Source: Acetomicrobium hydrogeniformans ATCC BAA-1850
Lineage (GTDB): Bacteria; Synergistota; Synergistia; Synergistales; Acetomicrobiaceae
Length of the DNA: 64,000 nucleotides
Reading direction: 5' to 3'
NCBI RefSeq assembly: GCF_000160455.2
Contig: NZ_ACJX03000001.1
Location: 630,001-694,000 of the forward strand
Every line of letters begins with the position of its first letter. Position 1 is the stretch's first letter. A program made the translations under genes and the position numbers. This document shows, piece after piece, positions 25,619 through 34,460 of this stretch. The notes beneath the pieces were generated by a model. That model was not told where the DNA came from. It searched no databases and saw only the letters and a list, made by a program, of their open reading frames with translations.

Positions 25619-25647
25619 CCTCTCTTTCTGTTCCAAGAAAGAAGAGG
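25619..25647. terminator. Hairpin after the aminotransferase gene
   Basis: CCTCT/AGAGG and CTTTCT/AGAAAG pair (25619-25629 with 25636-25647, one bulged A) around a 6-nt loop, 14 bp after the stop. No T-run follows; TATAAT (25648-25653), a possible -10 for mnmE, begins right after it. It may be a weak terminator, or the hairpin may overlap the mnmE promoter. Confidence 0.4.
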
Positions 25648-25687
25648 TATAATTGTACGATCTTTTGGACAAGGGAAAGAATAACTG

Positions 25688-27076
25688 GTGTTGGAAAAAA
25701 GTTTTTTAAACTTAGATGACACTATCGCATCTATATCTACAGCTTGGGGTGAAGCCGGAATAGCCATAGTAAGACTTTCCGGCCCCCAAGCTCTTGATAT
25801 TGCAGAAAAGGCATTTAGAGGAATCAAACCCCTTAAAGACACGCCCCCCAGATATATGCGAAACGGATTCCTACTCGACGAAAGGGGTGCCCCAATAGAT
25901 GAGGTGTTGGGAGTTTGGTTTCGCGCGCCAAAAAGCTATACGGGCGAAGATGTGGTAGAGATCCACTGTCATGGCGGCTTGCTTGTTGCCTCAAAATGTC
26001 TCGAGCTCCTGACTGCTCAGGGTGCCCGCCTTGCTGAGCCTGGAGAATTTACACAGAGGGCTTTTCTGAACGGAAGAATAGATTTGACCCAGGCTGAAGC
26101 AGTGCTTGGTGTGATAAGGGCCAAAAGTGACGAAGCGCTCCTTTCTGCTGCAAGAACCTTGCGTGGAGAGCTGTCCGCCAGGGTCAATGGTATATACGAT
26201 TCCTTGCTCAATATTTCTGCAACTTTAGAGGCTAACCTCGATTTTCCCGAGGAAGATATACCATATCTATCTCAAGATGATCTCTTCCAAAGTTTGAAAG
26301 CAATAGCTTTAAATCTCCAAGATGTGATATATCGCTGCAAAGTTGGCAAAGCGCTCAGAGACGGAATAAAGGTAGCAATAGTCGGCCGCCCTAATGTGGG
26401 GAAATCTTCCATATTTAACGCCCTTTTAGAGGAAACGCGAGCTATTGTAACTCCTATACCAGGCACAACAAGAGACATCATAGAAGGAAGCATAGTGCAC
26501 AGAGGAATTCCCATCATATTTATGGATACAGCAGGCTTGAGGGCAACGGATGACCTAGTAGAAACAATTGGCGTAAGCATGGCTCAAAAGGCTTTAAGAG
26601 AGGCCGACTTGAGGCTATGGATAATAGATGGGAGCGAGCAACTCACCAAAGAAGAGATCGACATGGCAATGGAGCTTAAAAATCACTCCCATATCGTGGC
26701 GATCAATAAAGCCGATATCCCCCAAGTAATTTCACTTGAAGACGTTAAGCAAATGCTTCCAGAAAGCGAAATCATGGTCCTCTCCTCTTATGACAAAGAA
26801 GCCATAGGGGAATTAAAGGAACGAATTGTCAAGAAACTGTTCAAAGATTCGGCAATAAACGAGGGTTTCAACGCAACGGCAAGGCAAATAGAGACCCTAA
26901 AAAGCGTGTTGTCCTGTGTTGAAAATTCCATATCCTCCCTAGCATCCGGAGAGCCGCAAGATCTCGTCGCCTCCAATTTGCTCGAGGCGAGATACTATAT
27001 TGACAGATTATTGGGACGTAATTTCGACGAAGACCTGATTCATTTGATTTTTAGCCAGTTTTGCGTGGGGAAATAA
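25688..27076 (+). CDS. mnmE: tRNA uridine-5-carboxymethylaminomethyl modification GTPase MnmE
   Basis: A 462-residue GTPase that, with MnmG, modifies U34 of tRNAs. It has an N-terminal folate-binding domain (DTIASISTAWGEAGIAIVRLSG start), a helical domain and an inserted G domain. G1 is GRPNVGKSSIFNALL near residue 235, followed by TPIPGTTRD, DTAGLRATDD and NKAD. The C-terminal CVGK contains the invariant catalytic cysteine. The start is GTG at 25688 with an AAGGGAAAG site. Its 5-formyl-/methylene-tetrahydrofolate requirement shows the cell also uses folate C1 carriers, beside the methanopterin operon that converges on it. Confidence 0.96.
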   Translation: MLEKSFLNLDDTIASISTAWGEAGIAIVRLSGPQALDIAEKAFRGIKPLKDTPPRYMRNGFLLDERGAPIDEVLGVWFRAPKSYTGEDVVEIHCHGGLLVASKCLELLTAQGARLAEPGEFTQRAFLNGRIDLTQAEAVLGVIRAKSDEALLSAARTLRGELSARVNGIYDSLLNISATLEANLDFPEEDIPYLSQDDLFQSLKAIALNLQDVIYRCKVGKALRDGIKVAIVGRPNVGKSSIFNALLEETRAIVTPIPGTTRDIIEGSIVHRGIPIIFMDTAGLRATDDLVETIGVSMAQKALREADLRLWIIDGSEQLTKEEIDMAMELKNHSHIVAINKADIPQVISLEDVKQMLPESEIMVLSSYDKEAIGELKERIVKKLFKDSAINEGFNATARQIETLKSVLSCVENSISSLASGEPQDLVASNLLEARYYIDRLLGRNFDEDLIHLIFSQFCVGK

Positions 27077-27168
27077 TTAATACAGAGGTCATTAAGAAAC
27101 GCCTTTCGTCGCTCGGAAATTCCCTCTTCGGTGATCGGATAAAATTACCAATTCACTGCCTCGACAAA

Positions 27169-28065
27169 CTACCAGCGTGTGACGAGATCTCTCATAAGGC
27201 CGCGATGAATGGCGTCCAGGAAATACAAAAAAATCCCCGATACCACCAAATCTGCCGTCGTGCCTGGATTTCTTTTATTTCCTTTTTTACGGAGGAAGTT
27301 ATCGAAATTATGAATAGATTTTCTTCCTCTTTCGGTCATAACCCCTCCCCTCTCCAAAACCTCGAAGGCCTTTCCGGAAATCTCTACCGCTTCCTCCCAT
27401 CCCAGCTTGCGGAATATCAAAGTATCGGGAACCTTGGAAAGAATTGTCAAAAAGGCTTGCACAGCAGCATCTCGCAATCTCAACCCCCTCTCCAGCGCGT
27501 CGGCAAAGGATGGCAAGGAGAGCTCGAAGGTAATGGAAAAATCGGTCACGTATTCCCTTGCTATAGAATCTCTATCCGAAGCAGCAGCCATTGCTTCTCT
27601 CAAAGTGATTCCCTGAGGCATCTCATTTACGTCATATAGGTCCACCCGACCCATACCGCCTGCGCCCGACATCCTTATGGCTTCATATGTCTTGACGGCG
27701 TCGCTTTCGCTTAGACTGCCAAGAACACCTCTTAAGGAATTGCGAATAGCTTCGGTATCAGAATCGTTATCGCAACATAGGGCAGCTTTAGAAAGGGGAG
27801 CCAATAGCAATATAATGCCTAAATTCACATTTGCAGAGGTGAGCTTTGCTCTTGCTTTAATGCTTTCCAAAACGATTTCTCCCACGGACAATCTGTCAAG
27901 CTCTTGAAAGGCCGAACCCAGTGCGACAGCCCCTGCAAAAAAATCAAAGGGGTTAGTGTCGTGAAAAGATCTGTTTATATGAACGTTGCCAGGTTTCTTT
28001 GAGCATACTTCAACGATTGAAGCTAATTGAGCGGCCCAGATAATCTCGTCTATAGCATACATCAT
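27169..28065 (-). CDS. CitG/MdcB-like triphosphoribosyl-dephospho-CoA synthase family protein
   Basis: A 298-residue CitG-family protein (KPGNVHINRSFHDTNPFDFF near residue 24; NVNLGIILLLAPLSKAAL near 77). Classical members make the prosthetic-group precursor of citrate or malonate lyase, but no lyase genes are here. CitG-like genes are regular members of the methanopterin C1 gene sets of methylotrophs (orf5 type) and occur in methanogens. A role in methanopterin or methanofuran cofactor assembly is therefore more likely, by inference. It is the last gene of the C1 operon, 14 bp after the ATP-grasp gene, and converges with mnmE. Confidence 0.85.
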   Translation of the reverse strand: MMYAIDEIIWAAQLASIVEVCSKKPGNVHINRSFHDTNPFDFFAGAVALGSAFQELDRLSVGEIVLESIKARAKLTSANVNLGIILLLAPLSKAALCCDNDSDTEAIRNSLRGVLGSLSESDAVKTYEAIRMSGAGGMGRVDLYDVNEMPQGITLREAMAAASDRDSIAREYVTDFSITFELSLPSFADALERGLRLRDAAVQAFLTILSKVPDTLIFRKLGWEEAVEISGKAFEVLERGGVMTERGRKSIHNFDNFLRKKGNKRNPGTTADLVVSGIFLYFLDAIHRGLMRDLVTRW

Positions 28066-28079
28066 GTTTAATCACTCTA

Positions 28080-28937
28080 TCATAATATAGCATCGACAAT
28101 GGTCGATGCTATATCCGATCGCGCAACCTGCTGGAGCCCTCTCCAACCCGGTATTCCGTTAACCTCCAATAAGTAAAGCTCTCCTTCTTTAGAGGGCAAA
28201 ATATCAACTCCTGCATAAAATGCTCCAACGGCCTCGACAGCGCGTAGGCTTAAATCGACTATACTGGTGTCCGGATCCAAAGGGCTAACCTCTGCTCCTA
28301 GGGCCACATTGCACCTCCAATCAGAGGAGTGCCTCTTCATCGCTGCTATAACACGCCCATTTATCACGAAGACCCTTATATCATTACCTTCGTGGGGAAT
28401 GAACCTTTGAAGATAGTATACATATCTACATTGATATAATGCCATAAATACTCTATGAGCAGTCTCGGGATCCGTCACCCTTATCATACCTCTGCCTTCC
28501 GAACCAAAGAGAGGCTTAACCACTACATCACAGCCCAATTCCTTAAAGGCAGTCATGGCATCTTCATATCTTTCAGTAATGTAAGTCTCCGGAACTTTCA
28601 ATCCTGCCCGAGAGAGCAAGGCTGTAGTATACATCTTGTCCACAGTCCTCTCCAAAGCCCGAGGGGAATTCACAATCTCTACGTCCTTAACTTCCCCCAG
28701 CACATGAAGCAAGTCCACCCTAAATATCACCTGTTCCAACGAACCTCCAGGCAAGGAACGTACTAAAACCACATCTCCAATATCTGTCCCAACGCCCGGA
28801 CAAGCTATATCATCCTTTATAAAAGCCTTCATTTCTTTGGCGCGAAGAACGTTAACGACAACACCTCTTTTTTGAAATGCCCCTATCAGTGCCTCAACAT
28901 GCCAGGCGTTTTCCGATCCCAATATCGTTACCTTCAT
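28080..28937 (-). CDS. RimK-type ATP-grasp ligase, probable methanopterin glutamate ligase (MptN-like)
   Basis: A 285-residue ATP-grasp enzyme. RimK-like features include VVKPLFGSEGRGMIRV near residue 140, the DIRVFVINGRVIAAMKRHS stretch near 195 and the metal-binding LLEVNGIPGW near 262. MptN in archaea adds alpha-glutamate to tetrahydromethanopterin, giving tetrahydrosarcinapterin; homologs accompany C1 gene clusters in bacterial methylotrophs. The ATG sits in an ATGA overlap with mch. The exact acceptor (pterin or furan cofactor) is inferred from context. Confidence 0.83.
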   Translation of the reverse strand: MKVTILGSENAWHVEALIGAFQKRGVVVNVLRAKEMKAFIKDDIACPGVGTDIGDVVLVRSLPGGSLEQVIFRVDLLHVLGEVKDVEIVNSPRALERTVDKMYTTALLSRAGLKVPETYITERYEDAMTAFKELGCDVVVKPLFGSEGRGMIRVTDPETAHRVFMALYQCRYVYYLQRFIPHEGNDIRVFVINGRVIAAMKRHSSDWRCNVALGAEVSPLDPDTSIVDLSLRAVEAVGAFYAGVDILPSKEGELYLLEVNGIPGWRGLQQVARSDIASTIVDAIL

Positions 28938-29878
28938 TGTTCAAACCATTCGCGCCTCAGAAGCTCGAGGTTTTCTCTTCCGAAGTTCTGCCAACGCCCT
29001 GTAGCAATATTGTTTATTGATACGCTTGCCGGACTGAAAAGCATGGGATCTACTTGGTAAAAGTCGTAATTATATCTTTTAAAAAGCTCCGAAAAGGGTA
29101 AACCATAATCTTTAGAAGATGCGGAGGGCAGTTTTTCGGCGATGGAATCGATCGCAGAATCTTTGTCGCAGAGCGTAAACCACACCTTGCCACCATATAA
29201 TACCGCATCGTTAGTCCAACCCATAGCAGTCATAAAATCTCCTGGTGTCGGGGAAATGGGGCAAATTCCGTAACCGTGGATGAGCATCGTCGTATCGTAA
29301 CCTAGTTCGAATAGTTTATGAACCCCTGTTTCAACTACTCTCGATACGATCTGAACGGCTCCTGCCAAGGAATTGGTAGGTGCCACCAAAACGTACAGGT
29401 CCCTCGGATCGACGTCGCATTTTCTTGATATCGAATCCAATAAGCTTTCAGGGGGAAGTATAGATGATTCGATCGCCAGCACGGCAACGGGTGAAGTTTC
29501 TTTGTATTCAAGCACAGAATACAAGGGCTCGTTGCAGTAAAGCGACCTGGCGGGGCCGGAACCCAGTGCGAAAAAATCTCCCTCTTTCAGGGCCCAACCA
29601 GCATATTGCGAAGCAAGGCAGGCAACTGCAGGATTTGCAACCTGCACTGTAACGCTAGGGATCGATAATCCGGGATAGACGCCGAAACTCACCTCTCCAA
29701 AGCCTCCCATACAGGCCTCTGCGAAAAGTCTGCCCGCCTCATAAGAACCATTCGAACCTATGCCAACATCTAAAACTGTCGATCCTGTCTTTGTCTTAAT
29801 AACGGATATGCCCAATTCATGAGATTTTTCGATCATTTCGCTTACGCGTTCATACGCTCCCTCATTAAGAGTTTTCAA
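28934..29878 (-). CDS. mch: Methenyltetrahydromethanopterin cyclohydrolase
   Basis: A 314-residue cyclohydrolase interconverting methenyl-H4MPT and N5-formyl-H4MPT. Family features: a VLDVGIGSNGSYEAGRLFAEACMGG segment near residue 34, GSGPARSL near 107, and SPTPGDFMTAMGWTNDAVLYGG near 210. It is the Mch family of methanogens and methylotrophs, unrelated to folate FolD. The TTG start at 29878 overlaps the fmdC 3' end by 14 nt. With mtdB, ftr and fmdABCD it gives the complete methylene-H4MPT to CO2 segment in one operon. Confidence 0.95.
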   Translation of the reverse strand: MKTLNEGAYERVSEMIEKSHELGISVIKTKTGSTVLDVGIGSNGSYEAGRLFAEACMGGFGEVSFGVYPGLSIPSVTVQVANPAVACLASQYAGWALKEGDFFALGSGPARSLYCNEPLYSVLEYKETSPVAVLAIESSILPPESLLDSISRKCDVDPRDLYVLVAPTNSLAGAVQIVSRVVETGVHKLFELGYDTTMLIHGYGICPISPTPGDFMTAMGWTNDAVLYGGKVWFTLCDKDSAIDSIAEKLPSASSKDYGLPFSELFKRYNYDFYQVDPMLFSPASVSINNIATGRWQNFGRENLELLRREWFEQ

Positions 29879-30731
29879 GGATCAAAATCTCCCCCTTCCC
29901 CAGCGAAGACATATCTCCAACATGCCTTCTGTAAAGACCGTTAAAAATTTCATCGGTAATGGGAAAACCTCTATCCCATAAATACTTAAAATAAAGCTTC
30001 AGGTATGTGGGCGAATAAAGGCAACTATAGCCAAACGTTGAAAGCACTCTATCGGTTCCTCCTATCGATACTATGCTCCCCCTCTTCATGCCACCACCTG
30101 CGTTGAGCCCCATTTTTCCAAATACTACAATCGTGCCTGCTATCATGTTGGCTCCGGCAAAATCTCCGGCATCTCCCGTCACTGCTATGAGGCCTCTCCT
30201 CATCCCCTCTCCAACCCTGTTTCCAACAGAGCCGAAGACCATGATCATACCACCTCTCATGCCCTTGCTGTTTCCTGGAAGAGGAGAGCCTAGCATGGCC
30301 TTCGCATTGCCCTTTACGATTACCGTCCCGCCCGACATCTCACAACAGCACCGTGGCTCTAAATTACCATTAACGACAATCGTTCCGCCTTTCATACGTT
30401 GGCCCAAGTGCATGCCTGCATCTCCCTCGACCATGATCAGGCCCGATGTCATCCCTTCACCAATTCCTTTGACGTGTTTTAGTTCGCCCTCAAATATCAG
30501 CGCTTCGTCACCCTCGTATTTCACTTCAAAGACATCACCAAGGTCTGCGGACTCATTGCCAACGAATACTTTGAAGGAGGCGATTTCAACCGGCTCCTTG
30601 CCCAATACCGACTCAGGCAAAATCCCGTCCACCTCTATGGGAATTGCCACGCTTTTCTTTAAACTTAAGGTAACTCCCTTCACCTTTCCTGAGTAAGCCT
30701 TCCCCAACGTACAAAGGGCACAACTATGCAT
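29865..30731 (-). CDS. fmdC: Formylmethanofuran dehydrogenase subunit C
   Basis: A 288-residue subunit whose C-terminal half is a beta-helix of GxxGxxxG-type repeats (about 90-250: GTIVVNG, GTVIVKG, GMIMVFG, GLIAVTG, GTIVVFG), related to the glutamate synthase alpha C-terminal domain. FmdC is a structural subunit that positions FmdA and FmdB. The ATG at 30729-30731 follows a GAGGTG site; a longer frame to 30803 would overlap the chemoreceptor gene. It is separated from the other fmd genes by cofactor genes and an MCP gene, yet remains in the same operon. Confidence 0.93.
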   Translation of the reverse strand: MHSCALCTLGKAYSGKVKGVTLSLKKSVAIPIEVDGILPESVLGKEPVEIASFKVFVGNESADLGDVFEVKYEGDEALIFEGELKHVKGIGEGMTSGLIMVEGDAGMHLGQRMKGGTIVVNGNLEPRCCCEMSGGTVIVKGNAKAMLGSPLPGNSKGMRGGMIMVFGSVGNRVGEGMRRGLIAVTGDAGDFAGANMIAGTIVVFGKMGLNAGGGMKRGSIVSIGGTDRVLSTFGYSCLYSPTYLKLYFKYLWDRGFPITDEIFNGLYRRHVGDMSSLGKGEILILENS

Positions 30732-30759
30732 TCTCTTCACCTCGGCACTCTGTGTAAAC

Positions 30760-32067
30760 TTACTGTAACTTATCCCCCTCCCAAAGCCTAAACTGTCCGA
30801 CAAGGCTTCGAAGGGTTAATGCTAGTTCTTCCATATTGTTCGATTTGTCGCTCAACTGCGAGGCCGATTCGGCAAGGTCCGTCATAGCTTTCTTCGCTTC
30901 TACGACGAAGTCCTTTATCCTTTCCACCTCTCTAGATATGCTTTGTAGGGTGGCAGATATCTCTTCTGATGATGCAGCCTGTTCCTGAGAGACCGAAGAC
31001 AAATCGTTCGCGGCAGAAGATATCTTTCTAAGGTATTCTAAGATATCTTCTATTACCTTCATGGTCGCCTGAGCCTTCTCGTTCGCATCTAAAGAGACAT
31101 CCGATCCGACCTTTACCGAATTTACGACACTGTCTAATTTAAATGACATATCATTCATTTGATGGGCTACGTTGCCAGCGACATCGTTTGATTCATAAGC
31201 CAACTTCCTAATCTCTTCTGCGACCACGGCAAATCCCTTCCCTCCTGCACCAGCTCTTGCTGCTTCTATCCCTGCATTGAGGGCTAACATGTTCGTCCTG
31301 GTCGCTATTTTTGAGATGTTTTCCAAAAGCAAATTGATTTCTTCGATCTTTTGCACCAGTTCGTTTACTGTGTCTATATTCTTGATAGATTCCTGGGCTG
31401 CCTCCTTGATCTTTTCTCTCATCACCTGAATAACCCCTAGCCCTCTTTCCGCCGACCGTGAAGCATCAGCAATCTCCTGAGCTATATCCATAGTCCTCGA
31501 TGCCGCTAATTGATTTCCAGAGGCTACTTCTTGAATTCCCTCGGTGATGGCATTCATATCGGAGACAAACCTCTCAACCATGTCCGACAATTTTGTAATT
31601 TCATTAAGAAGGTTACCTGCTACTCGATCATCTTTGTTTGCCATTTCGTGTACTATTTTGGATACATTTTCTATCTCAGTGGAGGAGTTGGATATTACTC
31701 CTATTAGGTCCTGAATACGATCTAGGAATTCATAGGTCGACTTGCCCACTTCGGCCATCTCATCGCGAGACCAAACATCGTATTCGAGGGTAAAATCTAA
31801 TGTTTCCTTTAACTTTTTTAAAAATTTCCTATATTCGTCTATTGGAAGGGTTATAGAGAACAAGAGGGTTAAGCCACCTATTATTGTAAATAGAATTAAT
31901 ATCGTGATGAAAATTATCAAAAGATCAAAGGACTCCACGACATTTAAATGCACATACCCTATTGCACATTCAAACACTAAAAGTATTGTTAAAAAGACCA
32001 TAATACGTGATTTTATCGATATTTTTCTTAATAACTTCGAAATTTTCACGATCAACCACCCAATCAC
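30760..32067 (-). CDS. Methyl-accepting chemotaxis protein embedded in the C1 operon
   Basis: A 435-residue chemoreceptor with two closely spaced transmembrane helices (about 22-45 and 50-72) and almost no periplasmic domain. A coiled-coil signalling region follows. The signalling tip is [33 protein letters not shown] at about residues 255-290 (stated in two overlapping parts: [18 protein letters not shown] and [15 protein letters not shown]). With no extracytoplasmic sensor it probably senses membrane, cytoplasmic or redox state. It starts with GTG in a GTGA overlap with ftr, 28 bp ahead of fmdC, so it is transcribed with the pathway. A link between C1 metabolism and taxis is inference. Confidence 0.92.
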   Translation of the reverse strand: MIGWLIVKISKLLRKISIKSRIMVFLTILLVFECAIGYVHLNVVESFDLLIIFITILILFTIIGGLTLLFSITLPIDEYRKFLKKLKETLDFTLEYDVWSRDEMAEVGKSTYEFLDRIQDLIGVISNSSTEIENVSKIVHEMANKDDRVAGNLLNEITKLSDMVERFVSDMNAITEGIQEVASGNQLAASRTMDIAQEIADASRSAERGLGVIQVMREKIKEAAQESIKNIDTVNELVQKIEEINLLLENISKIATRTNMLALNAGIEAARAGAGGKGFAVVAEEIRKLAYESNDVAGNVAHQMNDMSFKLDSVVNSVKVGSDVSLDANEKAQATMKVIEDILEYLRKISSAANDLSSVSQEQAASSEEISATLQSISREVERIKDFVVEAKKAMTDLAESASQLSDKSNNMEELALTLRSLVGQFRLWEGDKLQ

Positions 32068-32954
32068 ATATTCTTTAAAATTTCTAGCAAGTGGAATTTA
32101 TATTGTCCCAGGTTTCCCCCATAATTTCCTGCAGTTATCGAAATTACGTTGCATGAAGTTGCAGCTAAAAGGCCGTAGCCCATCGCATCTCTTACAGACT
32201 TTTCATCCAAACCGTCTATGACTATTTCATAAACGGCATTCACTTCCTCTGACAACGAAGTCTTTACTTGCCTTTTCAGGGTGGGACAAAAAGAAACATT
32301 AGTGGAAGCGTTCAAAAAAGGGTATGTAGAGCTAACTTTACTACCGCTTCGGACGATACCGCCGGGAAAGGGAAGAATTATCCCTGGCACTTTCTTCATG
32401 GACTTTACGGCCCTTTGGGCAGCTTCGAGACAAGAGGTAACGTCTTTAGCCAAAATCAACAAGTTCCCGCCACCCACGCCTTTCTTCACGCAAAACTTTT
32501 GCTCGACCAAAAACTCCCCATCCATTACGGGAATCCTCCAAAATCTCCTCTTGTCGAGAAATTTGCTCGATTGATAAGAATCCCCGAAATATCTGAGTTT
32601 TCCGCCAACGTCTATCTGCTCTCCCTCATCAAGTCCGTTGTAGCAGGCCGTAGTGGGACAGGTCATTATGGATTGGCCTATTCTAGAGATGAGCTGAGAC
32701 TCCAAAGCTGACTTGGAAACGCCAAAGATCAAAATGCTTGTTCCGGGACGGCCGTCCGGTGTCTGAGTGCTATTCAACTCCGCCTCTATTCCCGCCTCAC
32801 AGCCACAACCAATGACGGATGTGGCAAATCCCGTGGCAGACACCGCTGCCGTCATGGCCCATTCAGGGGTATCTGCCGTAACTACGAGCCGGCTTCCCCA
32901 CATTGAAAATGCCTCTGCGTAAGTATCTTCGACATTAACTCCATTATAAATCAT
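32064..32954 (-). CDS. ftr: Formylmethanofuran--tetrahydromethanopterin formyltransferase
   Basis: A 296-residue enzyme (called FhcD in methylotrophs) moving the formyl group between methanofuran and H4MPT. Recognisable features: [15 protein letters not shown] at the N-terminus, an [18 protein letters not shown] stretch near residue 40, TPDGRPG near 68, [11 protein letters not shown] near 98, and [13 protein letters not shown] at the C-terminus. The ATG overlaps the mptG stop by 11 nt. Its presence with mch and fmdABC identifies the carrier pair as methanofuran plus a methanopterin-type pterin. Confidence 0.95.
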   Translation of the reverse strand: MIYNGVNVEDTYAEAFSMWGSRLVVTADTPEWAMTAAVSATGFATSVIGCGCEAGIEAELNSTQTPDGRPGTSILIFGVSKSALESQLISRIGQSIMTCPTTACYNGLDEGEQIDVGGKLRYFGDSYQSSKFLDKRRFWRIPVMDGEFLVEQKFCVKKGVGGGNLLILAKDVTSCLEAAQRAVKSMKKVPGIILPFPGGIVRSGSKVSSTYPFLNASTNVSFCPTLKRQVKTSLSEEVNAVYEIVIDGLDEKSVRDAMGYGLLAATSCNVISITAGNYGGNLGQYKFHLLEILKNM

Positions 32955-33912
32955 TAAATCGATCCCCTCTCACTTCCACGCATGCCCCTTCCTGCGCACA
33001 GGAAGTAACAAATATCAACGAGCCATCTCCAAATGTGTCTTTAAGCTTCGCGCAAATAACTCGTGCAGTCCCTTGATCTTGTGTTATGCCGTAAACTGTT
33101 GGCCCCCACGAACTTTGCCCGATGCCTACAGCTCCTTCTTTTTTCATACAAAGCGCCATGTCCTCAGACAGTTGCGAGTTGAAATTCCCCCCTTGTGCTT
33201 TAGAAAAACAACGGCCAATCAAATCCTGTATTCCTGTAACAGCTTCACCGAAGCCACAGATTTCTTTTTCTACAATGGAAGGCAACAGTTTCATCAATGT
33301 AATTCGACATATATTTGAAGACAACTCCTCGTGTATGCTTAGGGATCGAAATTTTTCGTCCTCTTCAGCACCGCTTATTCCTTTAAGAAACAAAGGTATT
33401 GCAACGACAAAGGCCCACTCGCGCGGAAGCAGGCTGTGAAAGAGCAAAGGAGGAAAACCTGTTCCGCCCCACCTTTTGTGCCCCCCATCCAAGACAAACC
33501 CTCCTCTTTCAAACGTTACGGTACCGACACTTGACCTTTTGCTTCTTCCCATTATGCCTGCCAAATCCTTCACCGATACGTCTATCCCAAAGAGGACAGA
33601 AAGGGCCCTGCCTACTGCTAAGGCCAATCGCGTTCCCGATCCCAGCCCGACGTGGGAGGGTATGGAGGAAATGATTTTTATGTCGACACCCCCTTGAATG
33701 CCGAAGAAAGACAAAAACTTCTCTGCGTATTGCAATGCCCTTTCAGCATCCGGTCCCTCTACTGTCAAAATGTCGTTCAAGGAGACATCCAGCACTACCT
33801 TTGGCTCGTTTATGCCCACGCCTATGCCGCCGAAAATTCTTCCAAGGCTCCCGTTTAAATCAAGAAAACCAAAATGCAGTCTGGCGCCTGTTTCGACGTG
33901 AACAACCCTCAA
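32944..33912 (-). CDS. mptG: Beta-ribofuranosylaminobenzene 5'-phosphate synthase (beta-RFAP synthase)
   Basis: A 322-residue GHMP-kinase-fold enzyme that condenses 4-hydroxybenzoate or 4-aminobenzoate with PRPP, the first committed step to the methanopterin aryl-ribose unit. Motifs: ETGARLHFGFLDLNGSLGR at the N-terminus, IPSHVGLGSGTRLALAVGRAL near residue 85 (the GHMP glycine-rich loop) and GQSSWGPTVYGI near 270. It is the most diagnostic methanopterin biosynthesis gene. The TTG start is in a TTGA overlap with the DUF447 gene. Confidence 0.93.
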   Translation of the reverse strand: MRVVHVETGARLHFGFLDLNGSLGRIFGGIGVGINEPKVVLDVSLNDILTVEGPDAERALQYAEKFLSFFGIQGGVDIKIISSIPSHVGLGSGTRLALAVGRALSVLFGIDVSVKDLAGIMGRSKRSSVGTVTFERGGFVLDGGHKRWGGTGFPPLLFHSLLPREWAFVVAIPLFLKGISGAEEDEKFRSLSIHEELSSNICRITLMKLLPSIVEKEICGFGEAVTGIQDLIGRCFSKAQGGNFNSQLSEDMALCMKKEGAVGIGQSSWGPTVYGITQDQGTARVICAKLKDTFGDGSLIFVTSCAQEGACVEVRGDRFNDL

Positions 33913-34460
33913 CTAAATACCCCCTTAAGATAATTATCTATGACGGCAAGCGCTTCCATTTCCCGCTCTCCTCCAGTCTTTTCTACTATGATCTTCGCCT
34001 CGAATATGCACCTATCAAAAAAACTCTTTTTATAAAATTGATATCTTGTTGCTGCTATCAAAAGTTCCATAATTGAACATTTAGCTCTATTATAGCCCTT
34101 AAAGGGACGCCCTATTCCATAATAAAGAACGGAACAGAGAAAGCTTCCTCTATCTGTCTCTTCGCTCACCTCGAAGGCTTCAAATTCAATCCAGGAACAA
34201 ACATCTACATATACAAACCCGGCTATTTTTTGAGCTTGTCGGCATTGAAGATCAGGATCATCCAGGGCGCTAAGGCAAAAGGATAAAATGTCATCTGTGA
34301 TATTGGCTACAAAATAGCCAAATCTCAATAGATTTCTGTATGTATGGCTGGATTTATAGGGATACAAAAAATATCGACCTTCACTTTCTTTTAAGCCCAT
34401 GGGTGCCCAATTGGGAGATCCGTCGGCATTCAAGGTGGAAACTATAACTTCATAAATCAT
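33909..34460 (-). CDS. DUF447-family protein (flavin-reductase-like fold)
   Basis: A 183-residue protein of the DUF447 family: IYEVIVSTLNADGSPNWAPMG at the start, a YKSSHTYRNLL segment near 37, and a conserved RAKCSIMELLIAATR stretch near 125. DUF447 genes recur in the methanopterin C1 clusters of methylotrophs and in methanogens. Their biochemical role is not established; cofactor synthesis is inferred from co-occurrence. The ATG overlaps the end of the DHPS-like gene by 11 nt. Confidence 0.85.
   Translation of the reverse strand: MIYEVIVSTLNADGSPNWAPMGLKESEGRYFLYPYKSSHTYRNLLRFGYFVANITDDILSFCLSALDDPDLQCRQAQKIAGFVYVDVCSWIEFEAFEVSEETDRGSFLCSVLYYGIGRPFKGYNRAKCSIMELLIAATRYQFYKKSFFDRCIFEAKIIVEKTGGEREMEALAVIDNYLKGVFS

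Noticed and set aside
25625-25653. A confident mnmE promoter (TTTCTG - 17 bp - TATAAT)
   Set aside because: The -35 is poor and lies within a hairpin that may terminate the aminotransferase transcript, so I list only the hairpin.
27061-27639. Plus-strand open frame running out of mnmE
   Set aside because: It lies opposite the CitG-like gene, has no ribosome site and shows no family pattern.
30073-30696. Long plus-strand open frame opposite fmdC
   Set aside because: It is antisense to a repeat-rich coding region with low-complexity Pro/Ser content and no start context; fmdC on the minus strand explains the sequence.
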